Assembly (NCBI RefSeq): GCF_902506555.1
Contig: NZ_LR732707.1
Location: forward strand, 1,515,137-1,579,136
DNA length: 64,000 nucleotides
DNA from: Sphingorhabdus sp. 109
GTDB lineage: Bacteria > Pseudomonadota > Alphaproteobacteria > Sphingomonadales > Sphingomonadaceae
Direction of reading: 5' to 3'
Of the stretch, positions 16,431 through 25,448 are shown piece after piece; positions within the stretch are counted from its first letter, which is position 1; every line of letters begins with the position of its first letter. The translations under genes were made by a program, and so were the position numbers. The notes below the pieces were generated by a model. The model saw only the letters and a list, made by a program, of their open reading frames with translations. It was not told the DNA's origin and made no database searches.

Positions 16431-18947
16431 ATGAACAGGAAAGTACGTTACAACGAATCCATCTATACACGAAAATCAATCAAAGCCGCGCTGATGGGCT
16501 CGGCAATTGCCATCGGCACAGCCGGCATTGGCACGCCGGTACTGGCGCAGGATTCCGTCGAGGATAACGCCGGCAGCAACATCATCATCGTCACGGCGCG
16601 CAAGCAGAATGAAACGCTTCAGGAAACGCCGGTCACGGTCACCTCGATCGGTGGCGACACGCTCGACAAATTCCAGGTCAATGAAGTCGCCGATGTGGTG
16701 AGCCGCATTCCGGCGCTGAATGTCCAGGTCGGCGGTTCGGGGGCGGGCGGCCAGATCAGCCTGCGCGGCGTAGGCACAACCAATATTTCCGCCGCCTTTG
16801 ACTCAGCCGTGGCATTTGATTTCGACGGCGTCTCGATGAGCACCATGCGACTGGTCCAGGCTTCCTTTTTCGATGTCGAGCAGATCGATATCCTGAAGGG
16901 CCCGCAATCGCTGTTCTTCGGCAAAAGCGCATCGGCCGGGGTATTCTCGGTTCGCTCCGCCAATCCGACCGCGGACTGGGAAGTCGGCGGCAAGGCCTCT
17001 TACGAATTTGAGGAAGAAGGCTATACGGTCGGCGGCTATATTTCCGGTCCGGTGAGCGACACGCTCGGCATTCGCGTCGCAGCGCAATATCAGAATATCG
17101 ACAAATATGTCGAACTGGAAGCCGGCACGCCTTCGGTTTTCGCCGACAGTGGCAAGGCGCTGAAAAATTTCGTCGGCCGAGTGACCCTGCAATGGGATCC
17201 GACCGACAATTTCTCCGCCAATCTGAAACTCAACTATAATCATAATTTCGGCGACAGCCTGCTCGGCCATTCCGATATAGATTGCGGCGCCAACGGGCTC
17301 CCCGACGATGTGTTCCTTTCGGTACCCGGCGTTTCGATCCCGTCCAACTCGACCTGCGACATACAGGACGGGCTCTATCCCCATCCCGACGGTCATCCTG
17401 CGCTGCAAGTGATAGCGCCGGGTACCATCGGCGCGGACCGCTATCAGGGCCAGTCCTATAACGAGACCAATACCGTCTTCGTCCGGCTGGCGATGGATCT
17501 GGAACTCAGCGACACGCTGACCCTGTCGACCGTCAGCGGTTTTCTCGACCTCGACAACGAGCATATCGACCATTTCAGCTATGTCGGCATATTGCCCAAT
17601 GGCGATCCCGGCGGCCTGCCTGCGCCCTTTACCGACGCGCTCACGCAGCATACGCAGGAAATCCGCCTGACCAGCGACTTCGACGGCATGTTCAATTTCA
17701 TGGTCGGCGGCTTCTGGGAAAGCCGTAGCCAGCCGTTGCAGACATCGCAAAACGCCTTTCTGGGCTCGTTTCTCTTCCCGGATTCCCGCGGTATCACCTA
17801 TGACTGGGTGGCCGACCGTACGACCAAGAGCGAGGCCCTGTCCTTCTTCGGCAGTATGAGCCTGGACATTACCGACGAGCTCGAACTGTCCGGCGGTGTG
17901 CGCTGGACTGACGAGCAAAAAACCCACCGGACATCCTTTCCGTTCGTCCACAATGCACTGACCTTCCTCAATGGTATTGTCGGCGGTATCGGGCTGGTGG
18001 TTCCCGAGGGTTTCCAGACCGGTCCAATCAAATTTTCCGACAGCAACATCTCGCCGGAAGTGACACTGAAATACCAGGCAACGCCGGATCTCAACTTCTA
18101 CGCGTCTTACAAGACCGGCTTCAAGTCGGGCGGTGTCGACAACAGCAGCCTGCCGACCGCGTCGATCCAGCTGGTGGTGCCCGGATTTGCCGAACAATAT
18201 CCGGCCCTTTATCCCGATCCCGAAGCGGCGCGGGCCGCGGCGCTCAGCTCGCTGATTTATGATTCCGAAACCGCCAAGGGCGGCGAAGTCGGGGTCAAGG
18301 CAATCTTCGGCAATGGCGCATTCCGCATCAATACGGCGGCTTTCTACTTCGTCTTCGATGATCTGCAGGTGCAGAATTTCGACGGCGCAGCGGTGCGCTT
18401 TCTGACGATCAATGCGGGTGAATTGACAACCAAGGGCTTTGACGTCGACTGGTCCTGGCGCACTCCGGTCGACGGCCTGAGCTTCTCCGGCGCACTCGGC
18501 TATACCGATGCCAAGTTCACCGACACGTTCATATCGCAGGATCCCGACGGCATCCCGGGCAATGCCGATGACGTCGATCTCGACGGGCGGAGAGCGGCCC
18601 GCGCACCGAAATGGTCTGGCAATATCGCCTTCGACTGGACCTTGCCGATGAGCGATACGCTCGAATTCGGAGTGAATGGCAACGCCGCCTACAGCTCGTC
18701 CTATTTTGCCGGCAACAATAATTTCAACGATTATGTCCAGGACAGCTATGTCACGCTCGACGGCGCCGTCTCGATCGGCCATCCGGACGGCCAATGGAAA
18801 CTGTCCCTGATCGGCGTCAATCTGACCAACGAGATCTGGGCCAATACGGTCGGCGACCGGCCGTTCCTGCCGGCTGGCGGCGACGACCGCGTTGTCACCC
18901 AGAATCGTGGGCGGCAATTGTTCGTGGAAGCCGCTTTCAAGTTCTGA
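16431..18947 (+). CDS. TonB-dependent outer membrane receptor
   Basis: The 838-residue outer-membrane protein starts with a basic, hydrophobic signal ending near VLAQ, then a TonB box (IIIVTARKQ), a plug domain (QETPVTVTSIGGDTLDKF, LRGVGTTN, IDILKGPQSLFFG), and a 22-strand barrel ending GRQLFVEAAFKF. The final Phe is the usual barrel signal. Sphingomonads carry dozens of such receptors for siderophores, sugars or aromatics. The ligand is not apparent and no transporter or TonB gene is adjacent. The start at 16431 has a strong ribosome site; the terminator is at 18971-19009. Confidence 0.93.
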   Translation: MNRKVRYNESIYTRKSIKAALMGSAIAIGTAGIGTPVLAQDSVEDNAGSNIIIVTARKQNETLQETPVTVTSIGGDTLDKFQVNEVADVVSRIPALNVQVGGSGAGGQISLRGVGTTNISAAFDSAVAFDFDGVSMSTMRLVQASFFDVEQIDILKGPQSLFFGKSASAGVFSVRSANPTADWEVGGKASYEFEEEGYTVGGYISGPVSDTLGIRVAAQYQNIDKYVELEAGTPSVFADSGKALKNFVGRVTLQWDPTDNFSANLKLNYNHNFGDSLLGHSDIDCGANGLPDDVFLSVPGVSIPSNSTCDIQDGLYPHPDGHPALQVIAPGTIGADRYQGQSYNETNTVFVRLAMDLELSDTLTLSTVSGFLDLDNEHIDHFSYVGILPNGDPGGLPAPFTDALTQHTQEIRLTSDFDGMFNFMVGGFWESRSQPLQTSQNAFLGSFLFPDSRGITYDWVADRTTKSEALSFFGSMSLDITDELELSGGVRWTDEQKTHRTSFPFVHNALTFLNGIVGGIGLVVPEGFQTGPIKFSDSNISPEVTLKYQATPDLNFYASYKTGFKSGGVDNSSLPTASIQLVVPGFAEQYPALYPDPEAARAAALSSLIYDSETAKGGEVGVKAIFGNGAFRINTAAFYFVFDDLQVQNFDGAAVRFLTINAGELTTKGFDVDWSWRTPVDGLSFSGALGYTDAKFTDTFISQDPDGIPGNADDVDLDGRRAARAPKWSGNIAFDWTLPMSDTLEFGVNGNAAYSSSYFAGNNNFNDYVQDSYVTLDGAVSIGHPDGQWKLSLIGVNLTNEIWANTVGDRPFLPAGGDDRVVTQNRGRQLFVEAAFKF

Positions 18948-18970
18948 TCGACACTCTCCCGTTGATCGCG

Positions 18971-19009
18971 TCAGGCCGGACCAGCAACTGCTGTCCGGCC
19001 TGATTTTTT
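18971..19009 (+). terminator. Rho-independent terminator after the TonB receptor
   Basis: TCAGGCCGGAC (18971-18981) pairs perfectly with GTCCGGCCTGA (18993-19003), followed by TTTTTT (19004-19009). The 11-base GC-rich stem and T run 23 bases after the stop make this the clearest terminator in the window. On the other strand the run of A would not terminate. Confidence 0.9.
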
Positions 19010-19150
19010 ACGCCGGACAAGAGACAAGTGCTCCCATTCCTGTTGAGAAAAGTGAGCTGGCAGCCTTTTGCGCGGTTACGGAGTGCCAAGTGCCAATAAG
19101 AGATCTGTCGAGGTGTAGAGGGACTATATTCGATCACCGGCGACGCGATG

Positions 19151-20134
19151 CTATCCCGAAGAATTCTCGGCCCGCATTTTGATGATGTGCAAAATATTGG
19201 CCTGAACATCGCCGAGCAGCAGATCACCCCACAGACCCAGATATAAATCCATATGGCTACGCATTTTATAGCGGGTGGTCAAAGCCAGCTTTGACCGGTT
19301 ATTGCCCATTTTCTTGATCTCGTAGCGACCCGAGATGATCTTCAGCTTGTCACCATCCGGTGAAATATGCCGGTCAGTATATTGTTGTACACTGTCGTCG
19401 GGAAAGCGGAAATTCCAACTCAGCATGGTCCCTTTTTCGAAACCGGTAACAACCTCTTCAAATCGAATATTTTCGCCCCATTGCGCTTTCCGGATCAGCC
19501 CGTCGCTTTCGCGCTGAATTTTTGCTTCGCTCGGACGGGGGACCATTAAAATATCCTGGGTCAGGTTGAATGTCCCTTCATCGGACGAAATTGCGGGAAT
19601 GTTGATCAGCAGAGGCCACACGGTTTTTGCTGGCGCTTCGATTTCGATTTCACGAGACACTTCCCAACTATTCCATTCTGGCGGTATCCTCTGTTCGGCG
19701 GCCAGCAGTGCTAAGGGAACGATGACCCAGCCTGCAGACATCAGACGGGTCCTTCCTTGTTTCCTTGCTTCTCCGGCATTCCACCGGTTGACGAGTGCTC
19801 CGACAGCAGCCGCCGGAATCCACAGTGGAAAAAGCATCGCGATGCAGATCAGACCCTCAATATTGGCGAGATACGTGAGCAGGAAAATGATTCCCAGGCC
19901 CAGGGTTACGAAGCCGATGCAGCCGAGCATGGACTTACTGCCATTGGGGTCGGCGAATTGGACGGTCAAGCCGCCAAGCGCAGCAGGGATCACAAGCAAG
20001 GCAACCAAACCCGCGTCGCTGAGCCCCCACAGGTCGCTATAGAATAACAGCAACGCCGTCCCGAACAGGATGGTGAGCAAGGTCGCCGTCAAAACATGAT
20101 CCGCTCGACCAAATTTTCTACCGGTTTCGGACAT
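19151..20134 (-). CDS. Membrane protein with C-terminal SRPBCC domain
   Basis: The 327-residue protein has four or five membrane segments within the first 160 residues and a soluble domain from about residue 165 that looks like an SRPBCC (START/polyketide cyclase-like) fold: SREIEIEAPAKTVWPLLINIPAI, WNFRFPDDSVQQYTDRHI and a long C-terminal helix. SRPBCC domains bind hydrophobic ligands. The start at 20134 is chosen over a GTG 12 bases upstream. It is downstream of dedA on the same strand, 45 bases away. A specific function cannot be stated. Confidence 0.65.
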   Translation of the reverse strand: MSETGRKFGRADHVLTATLLTILFGTALLLFYSDLWGLSDAGLVALLVIPAALGGLTVQFADPNGSKSMLGCIGFVTLGLGIIFLLTYLANIEGLICIAMLFPLWIPAAAVGALVNRWNAGEARKQGRTRLMSAGWVIVPLALLAAEQRIPPEWNSWEVSREIEIEAPAKTVWPLLINIPAISSDEGTFNLTQDILMVPRPSEAKIQRESDGLIRKAQWGENIRFEEVVTGFEKGTMLSWNFRFPDDSVQQYTDRHISPDGDKLKIISGRYEIKKMGNNRSKLALTTRYKMRSHMDLYLGLWGDLLLGDVQANILHIIKMRAENSSG

Positions 20135-20179
20135 CGCTATCACCACCCTTCCGCATCATCCGAATGTGGACAGCCTGCC

Positions 20180-20782
20180 TCATCCTCCCTTCGGCCGCCA
20201 GAAGATAATCCGCCAGATGTAGACCACGACCAGCAACCCGATAACGCCGAGCGATACGGGGCCCAGATAGCGCCCGATATCATCGATATTCTGCTGCAGC
20301 ATATAGCCGGCAAAAACCAGCGCGCTGTTCCAGACTGCAGCGCCGGCGCTGGTGGCGAGGATGAAGCGTGTGTGCGACATGCCGAACAGACCGGCGGGCA
20401 CGGAAATCATCGTCCTTATATTGGGGATGAAGCGGGCGACAAAGACCACCCACTGGCCGTGATTGTCGAAAATCCGGTCTATCCGGTTAACCGTCTCGAC
20501 ATCAAGTGTCAGCCAGCGGCCATGTTTGCGGACGAAAGCGCGCAGATCATCCTCGTTCCAGTGGCGCCCGACCATGAACCAGACATAATTGCCCGCCAGC
20601 GAACCGATGGTGCCGACCAGCACCAGCCAGGCCGGGTGGAATGTCCCCTGCCCCACGCCGACGCCGCCCAGCCCCATGATCAGCTCGGACGGGATTGGCG
20701 GAAAGATATTTTCCAGCGCCATCAACAACGCAATGGCCCAATAGCCGCCCTGCTCGATCAGGTCTGTGACCCAGCTGTTCAT
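20180..20782 (-). CDS. DedA family membrane protein
   Basis: The 200-residue inner-membrane protein belongs to the DedA/VTT family. The reentrant-loop motif ENIFPPIPSELIM (acidic residue then PPIP) and FVARFIPNIRTMISVPAGLFGM are characteristic. DedA proteins are linked with lipid scrambling (undecaprenyl phosphate or phospholipid) and need proton motive force. It lies 21 bases after gshB and upstream of the SRPBCC protein on the minus strand. The lipid handled is unknown. Confidence 0.9.
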   Translation of the reverse strand: MNSWVTDLIEQGGYWAIALLMALENIFPPIPSELIMGLGGVGVGQGTFHPAWLVLVGTIGSLAGNYVWFMVGRHWNEDDLRAFVRKHGRWLTLDVETVNRIDRIFDNHGQWVVFVARFIPNIRTMISVPAGLFGMSHTRFILATSAGAAVWNSALVFAGYMLQQNIDDIGRYLGPVSLGVIGLLVVVYIWRIIFWRPKGG

Positions 20783-20803
20783 CGCGTGCGGATCCCCGCC
20801 TGC

Positions 20804-21760
20804 TTATTGCGCCGCCAGCCGCCGCTCGATCGCATCCCAGATCATGCCTGACGTGTCCGTGCCGTTGAAATTATCGATCGCGACAATCCCGGTTGGCGAG
20901 GTCACGTTGATTTCGGTCAGCCATTTGCCGCCGATCACATCGATGCCGACAAAGATCAGGCCAAGACGCTTCAGGTCGGGCCCCATCGCCGCGCAGATTT
21001 CCTTTTCCCGGTCGGTCAGATCGGCCGCTTCGGCATAGCCGCCCTGCGCCAGATTGCTGCGGAATTCGCCTTCGCCCGGCTTGCGGTTGATCGCGCCGGC
21101 GACTTCGCCGTCAACCAGGACGATGCGCTTGTCGCCCTGATGCACCTCGGGTAGGAAGGGCTGGACCATATGCGGTTCCGGCCAGGTCTGGTTGAACACC
21201 TCGAATAGAGCGCTGAGATTGCTGCCGTCTTCCGGCACCAAGAAGATCGCCTTGCCGCCATTGCCGTGCAGTGGTTTGACCACCACGCCGCCATGTTCCG
21301 CCTGAAACGCGCGGACTTCGTCAAGGTCGCGGGTGATCAGGGTTGGCGGCATGAACTGGGCATAATCAAGCACATAGACTTTCTCCGGCGCATTGCGGAC
21401 GGAGACGGGGTTGTTGACGACCAGTGTCTCGCCCTCGATCCGTTCGAGCAGGTGCGTCGCGGTGATATAACCAACGTGGAAAGGCGGGTCCTGGCGCATC
21501 AAAACGACGTCGACATCGCTGCCGAGGTCGAGTTTTACGGACTCGCCGAAGGTGAAATGGTCGCCCTTCACCGGCTGCACGGTCACCGGATGGGCGGGCG
21601 TGGTCAGACGGCCATTGGCCTGCAGGGTCAGGCGCTTCACGTCGTAATGGAACAGTTCGTACCCGCGCTTCTGGGCGGATAGCATCAGTGCGAAGCTGCT
21701 GTCTCCGGCGATATTCACGGTCTCCATGGGGTCCATCTGGACGGCAATTTTCAGGGTCAT
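20804..21760 (-). CDS. gshB: Glutathione synthetase
   Basis: The 318-residue ATP-grasp enzyme joins gamma-glutamylcysteine and glycine, the second step of glutathione synthesis. Seen are MDPMETVNIAGDSSFALMLSAQKRGY at the start, RQDPPFHVGYITATHLLE, VVVKPLHGNGGKAIF (ATP-binding loop) and the C-terminal FVGIDVIGGKWLTEINVTSPTGI. The length is typical. Downstream of yraN and rsmI, as in many alphaproteobacteria, but a repeat region lies between gshB and yraN. Confidence 0.96.
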   Translation of the reverse strand: MTLKIAVQMDPMETVNIAGDSSFALMLSAQKRGYELFHYDVKRLTLQANGRLTTPAHPVTVQPVKGDHFTFGESVKLDLGSDVDVVLMRQDPPFHVGYITATHLLERIEGETLVVNNPVSVRNAPEKVYVLDYAQFMPPTLITRDLDEVRAFQAEHGGVVVKPLHGNGGKAIFLVPEDGSNLSALFEVFNQTWPEPHMVQPFLPEVHQGDKRIVLVDGEVAGAINRKPGEGEFRSNLAQGGYAEAADLTDREKEICAAMGPDLKRLGLIFVGIDVIGGKWLTEINVTSPTGIVAIDNFNGTDTSGMIWDAIERRLAAQ

Positions 21761-21791
21761 TTCTATTCCTTAGACATTTTCAAACCCGCTT

Positions 21792-21868
21792 ACCGTTCGT
21801 GTCGAGCCTAGTCGAGACACATTGGCATTGCTGCAAGCGTCTCTCGACTTCGCTCGAGACGAGCGGGG
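21792..21868. repeat. Inverted repeat, TCGAGAC type
   Basis: CGTTCGTGTCGAGCCTAGTCGAGACAC pairs imperfectly with GTCTCTCGACTTCGCTCGAGACGAGCGG. A short partner, CCCGAACTTGTCGAAGGGC (21892-21910), lies next to it and is followed by CTTTTTG. These separate yraN from gshB. Repeats ending in AACTTGTCGAAGG are common in sphingomonads. Confidence 0.6.
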
Positions 21869-21965
21869 GAGTTGGGTTTCTAACCGCTAGCCCCGAACTT
21901 GTCGAAGGGCCTTTTTGTTTAGCGGGGCAAAGAGAAAGTGCGATCCGCCCTTCACCGGTCACACA

Positions 21966-22319
21966 TCAGAACCCGTGCCAGACGTTCGTCAGATGGACAG
22001 GCAGCCGCCTTGGCGCGATCAGGATCACGTCGATCCGGGCGTCTTCCCCCTTCGTGCAATAGCGCGGATAGAGGATTTCCACTGCATTGGCGACGCGCTG
22101 CAGCCGTTTCAGATCGATCGCCAGCTCCAGATCTTCCAGTCTGGTGCGCGCCTTCACTTCGACAAAGGCGACGAGGCCCCCTCGTTTGGCCACCAGATCG
22201 ACCTCGCCGCGCGGCGTACGCACCCGTTGGTCCAATATCCGCCAGCCTTTCAGGCGCAGGAAGCGGGCAGCAGTCTTTTCCGCCTGGCGACCGCGCTTCT
22301 CGGCAGCTTCGCGTTTCAC
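21966..22319 (-). CDS. yraN: YraN family protein (UPF0102)
   Basis: The 117-residue protein has a restriction-endonuclease-like core: AAEKRGRQAEKTAARFLRLKGWRIL, then GEVDLVAKRGGLVAFVEVKAR, which holds the D...ExK residues of the PD-(D/E)XK fold. The biological role of YraN remains poorly known; it is usually placed beside rsmI, as here. It follows rsmI on the minus strand after about 115 bases. Confidence 0.9.
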   Translation of the reverse strand: MKREAAEKRGRQAEKTAARFLRLKGWRILDQRVRTPRGEVDLVAKRGGLVAFVEVKARTRLEDLELAIDLKRLQRVANAVEILYPRYCTKGEDARIDVILIAPRRLPVHLTNVWHGF

Positions 22320-22434
22320 GGCGAAACCAGCGTTCGTGTTGCGCTTGTCGATATATTTTGCCCGTCAAAGCGACGCATGCCCGAGAAACGCCCTTCGACA
22401 GACCCAGAGCGATCGGCTTGTGGGTATCGGCGTT

Positions 22435-23274
22435 TCATTTTTCCGACTTCCAGCGGTTGGCCAGATCGTAGAGCGCCTTGCGGTCGGTATTGAAGGCCTT
22501 CGCCACCTCGCCTGCTGCCTTTGAGGCCGGCAGCCTTACCAGCGCCTCGCGCAGCGCCGCCTCGATTTCTGCTACGCTGGCTGCTTCCGGCGCGCCCGGT
22601 GGGCCGATGATCACGACAATTTCGCCTTTCGGCTTTTCCGAACCGTAGCGGTCGGCCAGTTCGCGCAGCGGGCCGGTCACGGCTTCCTCGAAACGCTTGG
22701 TGATTTCGCGGACCACCGCAGCCTTGCGGTCCCCCAGCACCGCCAGCGAGTCAGCCAGCATCGCTCCCAGCCGCGAGCCGTTTTCATAAAAGATCAGGCT
22801 GGCATTGAGAGAATGCAGCACCGCCAAAGATTCGCGTCGCGCCTTGGTTTTGCTCGGCAGAAATCCTTCAAAAAGAAAACGATCGCTGGGCAGCCCCGAC
22901 AGGGTCAGGGCGGCGATCGCGGCGCTCGGGCCGGGAATCGTCGTGACATAGAGGCCCGCCGCCTGCGCATCGCGAACCAGCTTGTAGCCGGGATCCGATA
23001 TCAGCGGGGTACCCGCATCGCTGACAAGTGCGACAATTTTACATCGCACCGCATCCAAAATACTTGCGCGATCGGCTGCAGACTTATGGTCATTATAGAC
23101 CATCATTCTTGACTTTTTACCTATGTGATTCAAAAGTTTGCCCGTCACTCTTGTGTCTTCGACCAAGATGATATCAGCGGCCGCAAGCGTTTCTTCGGCG
23201 CGGCGCGACAAATCTCCGAGGTTGCCGATAGGCGTGGCGACGATATAGAGACCGGATTGGGCAGGAGCAGACAT
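22435..23274 (-). CDS. rsmI: 16S rRNA 2'-O-ribose C1402 methyltransferase
   Basis: The 279-residue SAM-dependent enzyme methylates the ribose of C1402 in 16S rRNA. It has GLYIVATPIGNLGDLSRRA, the VEDTR loop, LVSDAGTPLISDPGYKLV and TIPGPSAAIAALTLSGLP, all hallmark RsmI sequences. The start at 23274 is the first Met before GLYIV; its CAT complement abuts the ATG of the LpoA-like gene, forming CATATG. M at 23301 would overlap that gene by 27 bases. No good ribosome site is visible for either start. Confidence 0.95.
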   Translation of the reverse strand: MSAPAQSGLYIVATPIGNLGDLSRRAEETLAAADIILVEDTRVTGKLLNHIGKKSRMMVYNDHKSAADRASILDAVRCKIVALVSDAGTPLISDPGYKLVRDAQAAGLYVTTIPGPSAAIAALTLSGLPSDRFLFEGFLPSKTKARRESLAVLHSLNASLIFYENGSRLGAMLADSLAVLGDRKAAVVREITKRFEEAVTGPLRELADRYGSEKPKGEIVVIIGPPGAPEAASVAEIEAALREALVRLPASKAAGEVAKAFNTDRKALYDLANRWKSEK

Positions 23275-24468
23275 ATGGCGGTCATGGCAGACAAGATGCA
23301 TCTAGGACAAGATCAAAGCAGACGGCGCAGTATTTTGAAGTGGGCGGGTCTCTCCGCCATCGCGATGCTGGCCGGCTGTTCGACGGTTGTACCACGCGGC
23401 GCCGAACCGGTGCGGACCGACGCGCCGGCGCCTCCTCCGGTTACTGCAGGGCTGCCCGACGACCAGAAACATCATCGCATTGCACTGCTTGTGCCGCTGA
23501 CCGGGAAAAATGCCGGCGTCGGCCAGTCGCTCGCCAATGCGACCACCATGGCGCTGCTCGATACCCAGGCCGACAATATCCGCATGACCAGCTATGACAC
23601 GGCCAAGGGCGCTGCCCTGGCAGCGCAAAGTGCCATTCGCGATGGCAACAAGCTGATCATCGGTCCGCTGCTCAGCGACAATGTTGTAGCGACGGCCAAT
23701 ATCGCACGGCCAGCCGGCGTACCCATCCTGAGCTTCTCCAATGACAGCGGCGCCGCCGGCGATAATGTCTTCATATTGGGGCATATCCCGTCGCAATCGA
23801 TCAACCGGGTCGTGACCTATGCAAAATCGAAAGGCATGAACCGCTTTGCCGCGCTGGTACCCAATGGTGTTTACGGACAACGCGCCTCCTCTACCCTGTT
23901 GCGCAGCGTGAAAGATGCCGGCGGCACAGTAGTGTCGATCCAGACGTTCAACCGCGATTCCAAATCAATCGAAGCGGCGACCAAGAGACTTGCCGAAAAT
24001 GGTGATTTCGAAGCGGTTTTGCTTGCCGACAATGGCGACATGGCGATCAAGGCCGCGCCCTATATTCGCAAGAATGCCAGCGGCACAGCGAAAATCCTCG
24101 GCACCGACCTCTGGAACACCAGCAGCAATCTGGCCGGCGCGCCGTCGATGCGCGGCGCCTGGTTCGCAAGCGTTTCGGACGGATTGTACAAGCAATATGC
24201 CGACAAATATCGCGCCCGCTATGGCAAGGCGCCGTTCCGCCTGTCGAGCCTCGGCTATGATTCGGTGCTGCTGACCGTGAAGGTTGCGCGCAACTGGAAA
24301 GTCGGCGAGCCATTCCCGATCAGCCAGCTTACCGACAAGGGCGGTTTTATCGGACTGGACGGCGTCTTCCGGTTCAAGAGCAACGGCGTTTCAGAGCGTG
24401 CGCTGGAAGTACAGGAAATCCGCAACGGCAGCTTCACCGTCGTCGATCCGGCACCCAGAGGGTTCTGA
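23275..24468 (+). CDS. LpoA-like penicillin-binding protein activator lipoprotein
   Basis: The 397-residue protein has a signal and lipobox (AMLAGC, Cys near residue 30), a proline-rich linker, and a type I periplasmic-binding fold (HRIALLVPLTGKNAGVGQSLANATTMALLD, GPLLSDNVVATANIARPAGVPILSFSND) typical of the LpoA/leucine-binding group; in proteobacteria it sits beside rsmI and yraN. LpoA stimulates the transpeptidase PBP1a from the outer membrane. The start ATG at 23275 has AGGAG 7 bases before it; a reading from 23125 overlaps rsmI and is rejected. It converges on the zinc-ribbon gene, 9 bases away. Confidence 0.85.
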   Translation: MAVMADKMHLGQDQSRRRSILKWAGLSAIAMLAGCSTVVPRGAEPVRTDAPAPPPVTAGLPDDQKHHRIALLVPLTGKNAGVGQSLANATTMALLDTQADNIRMTSYDTAKGAALAAQSAIRDGNKLIIGPLLSDNVVATANIARPAGVPILSFSNDSGAAGDNVFILGHIPSQSINRVVTYAKSKGMNRFAALVPNGVYGQRASSTLLRSVKDAGGTVVSIQTFNRDSKSIEAATKRLAENGDFEAVLLADNGDMAIKAAPYIRKNASGTAKILGTDLWNTSSNLAGAPSMRGAWFASVSDGLYKQYADKYRARYGKAPFRLSSLGYDSVLLTVKVARNWKVGEPFPISQLTDKGGFIGLDGVFRFKSNGVSERALEVQEIRNGSFTVVDPAPRGF

Positions 24469-24477
24469 TCGCTGTCA

Positions 24478-25443
24478 TTACGGTAGCTGCCAGCGCACCG
24501 TGTTGGTGTAGGACGAGCGGACCGCTTGACCGCTGGCATTTTTTGCAGGGCTGAACCGGGCGCGGCGCATTAATGCGCTGCAGGATGCCGTATCGAGATC
24601 CGCATGGCCGCTTGATGCCAATATATCGCAGGCGGTAACGTCGCCGGTCTCGCTGATCCGGAGTTGAAATTCGACAGCACCGCTTCGCTCCTCTCGCAAA
24701 GCGGCAACCGGATAATCGCCGGACGAGATCCATTCTCCCGGATTTCCGGCAGGCACCGGGGGAATGATCGCCTCGCTGCGAAGTGCAGAATCGCCGCCCT
24801 CCGGAGACCGAAGGGGTGAAGTTGCAGGCGCATCATATTGCGCTGTGGGGTCCTGTTCGGATGGTTGATCCACCCAGAACCAGGCGGCCAGACAAATGCC
24901 GATAAATACGGCTAAATCGACAAGCGGCTTTCGAAACGGACGAGGAAGGTCCCTGGAAGGACCAGACAGAAAGGCCGACAGTTTTCCGGGCCGTTGCTCA
25001 TCTTCCCTGATCTCGTCGTCCGTGTGATATCCATTGCCCGGTTCATAGGACGCATCGGGATCGTCGCTCTGCGACGCGTCGTCCAGATAAAAATCATCTT
25101 CCGCATCCGCATGATAGCCGGTGCCGGGTTCAAGGTTTTCCGCCGGGATTGCTTCGGGCAACGTTTCGGCTCGATCGTCCCGTTCGCCGGTTGAGAGACT
25201 GTCGCGTCCGGGCGACCCGCTGACTCTCGAATAGTCCGGGCGATAATCATAGCGCGCGCCGATAGAGGACGCACATTTCTGACAAATCACGCTATAGTCA
25301 CCGCGCGACAGTTTTGAATTTTTCAAGAGATCGTCCGCACCGGCCTCTCCGGTGTGGACGAGCGGGCGAGGTTCACCGCAATTTCCGCATACCGGCGCTT
25401 TCAGCGACTTACGTCCGAAAAATCCAAACACGCCCGGCCCCAT
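24478..25443 (-). CDS. Zinc-ribbon, TM and TonB C-terminal domain protein
   Basis: The 321-residue protein has a CGNC (C19, C22) and CQKC (C54, C57) pair resembling a zinc ribbon, an acidic linker (about residues 85-150) containing two copies of an EPGxGYHxD motif at 105 and 134, one membrane span at 174-191, and a C-terminal TonB-like domain (236-321) with GEVEFQ-type strands, C272 and C288, RARFSPAKNASGQAV and SYTNTVRWQLP. So the ribbon would be cytoplasmic and the TonB-C part periplasmic. Ordinary TonB lacks the ribbon. It begins 5 bases after the transaldolase stop, suggesting co-transcription. Function unknown; possibly a sensor or partner of a receptor. Confidence 0.75.
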   Translation of the reverse strand: MGPGVFGFFGRKSLKAPVCGNCGEPRPLVHTGEAGADDLLKNSKLSRGDYSVICQKCASSIGARYDYRPDYSRVSGSPGRDSLSTGERDDRAETLPEAIPAENLEPGTGYHADAEDDFYLDDASQSDDPDASYEPGNGYHTDDEIREDEQRPGKLSAFLSGPSRDLPRPFRKPLVDLAVFIGICLAAWFWVDQPSEQDPTAQYDAPATSPLRSPEGGDSALRSEAIIPPVPAGNPGEWISSGDYPVAALREERSGAVEFQLRISETGDVTACDILASSGHADLDTASCSALMRRARFSPAKNASGQAVRSSYTNTVRWQLP

Positions 25444-25448
25444 CAGAT

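Noticed and set aside
16803..18917. 704-codon minus-strand reading frame antisense to the TonB receptor
   Set aside because: No domain or ribosome site is evident, and the plus strand has a complete receptor with signal, plug and barrel.
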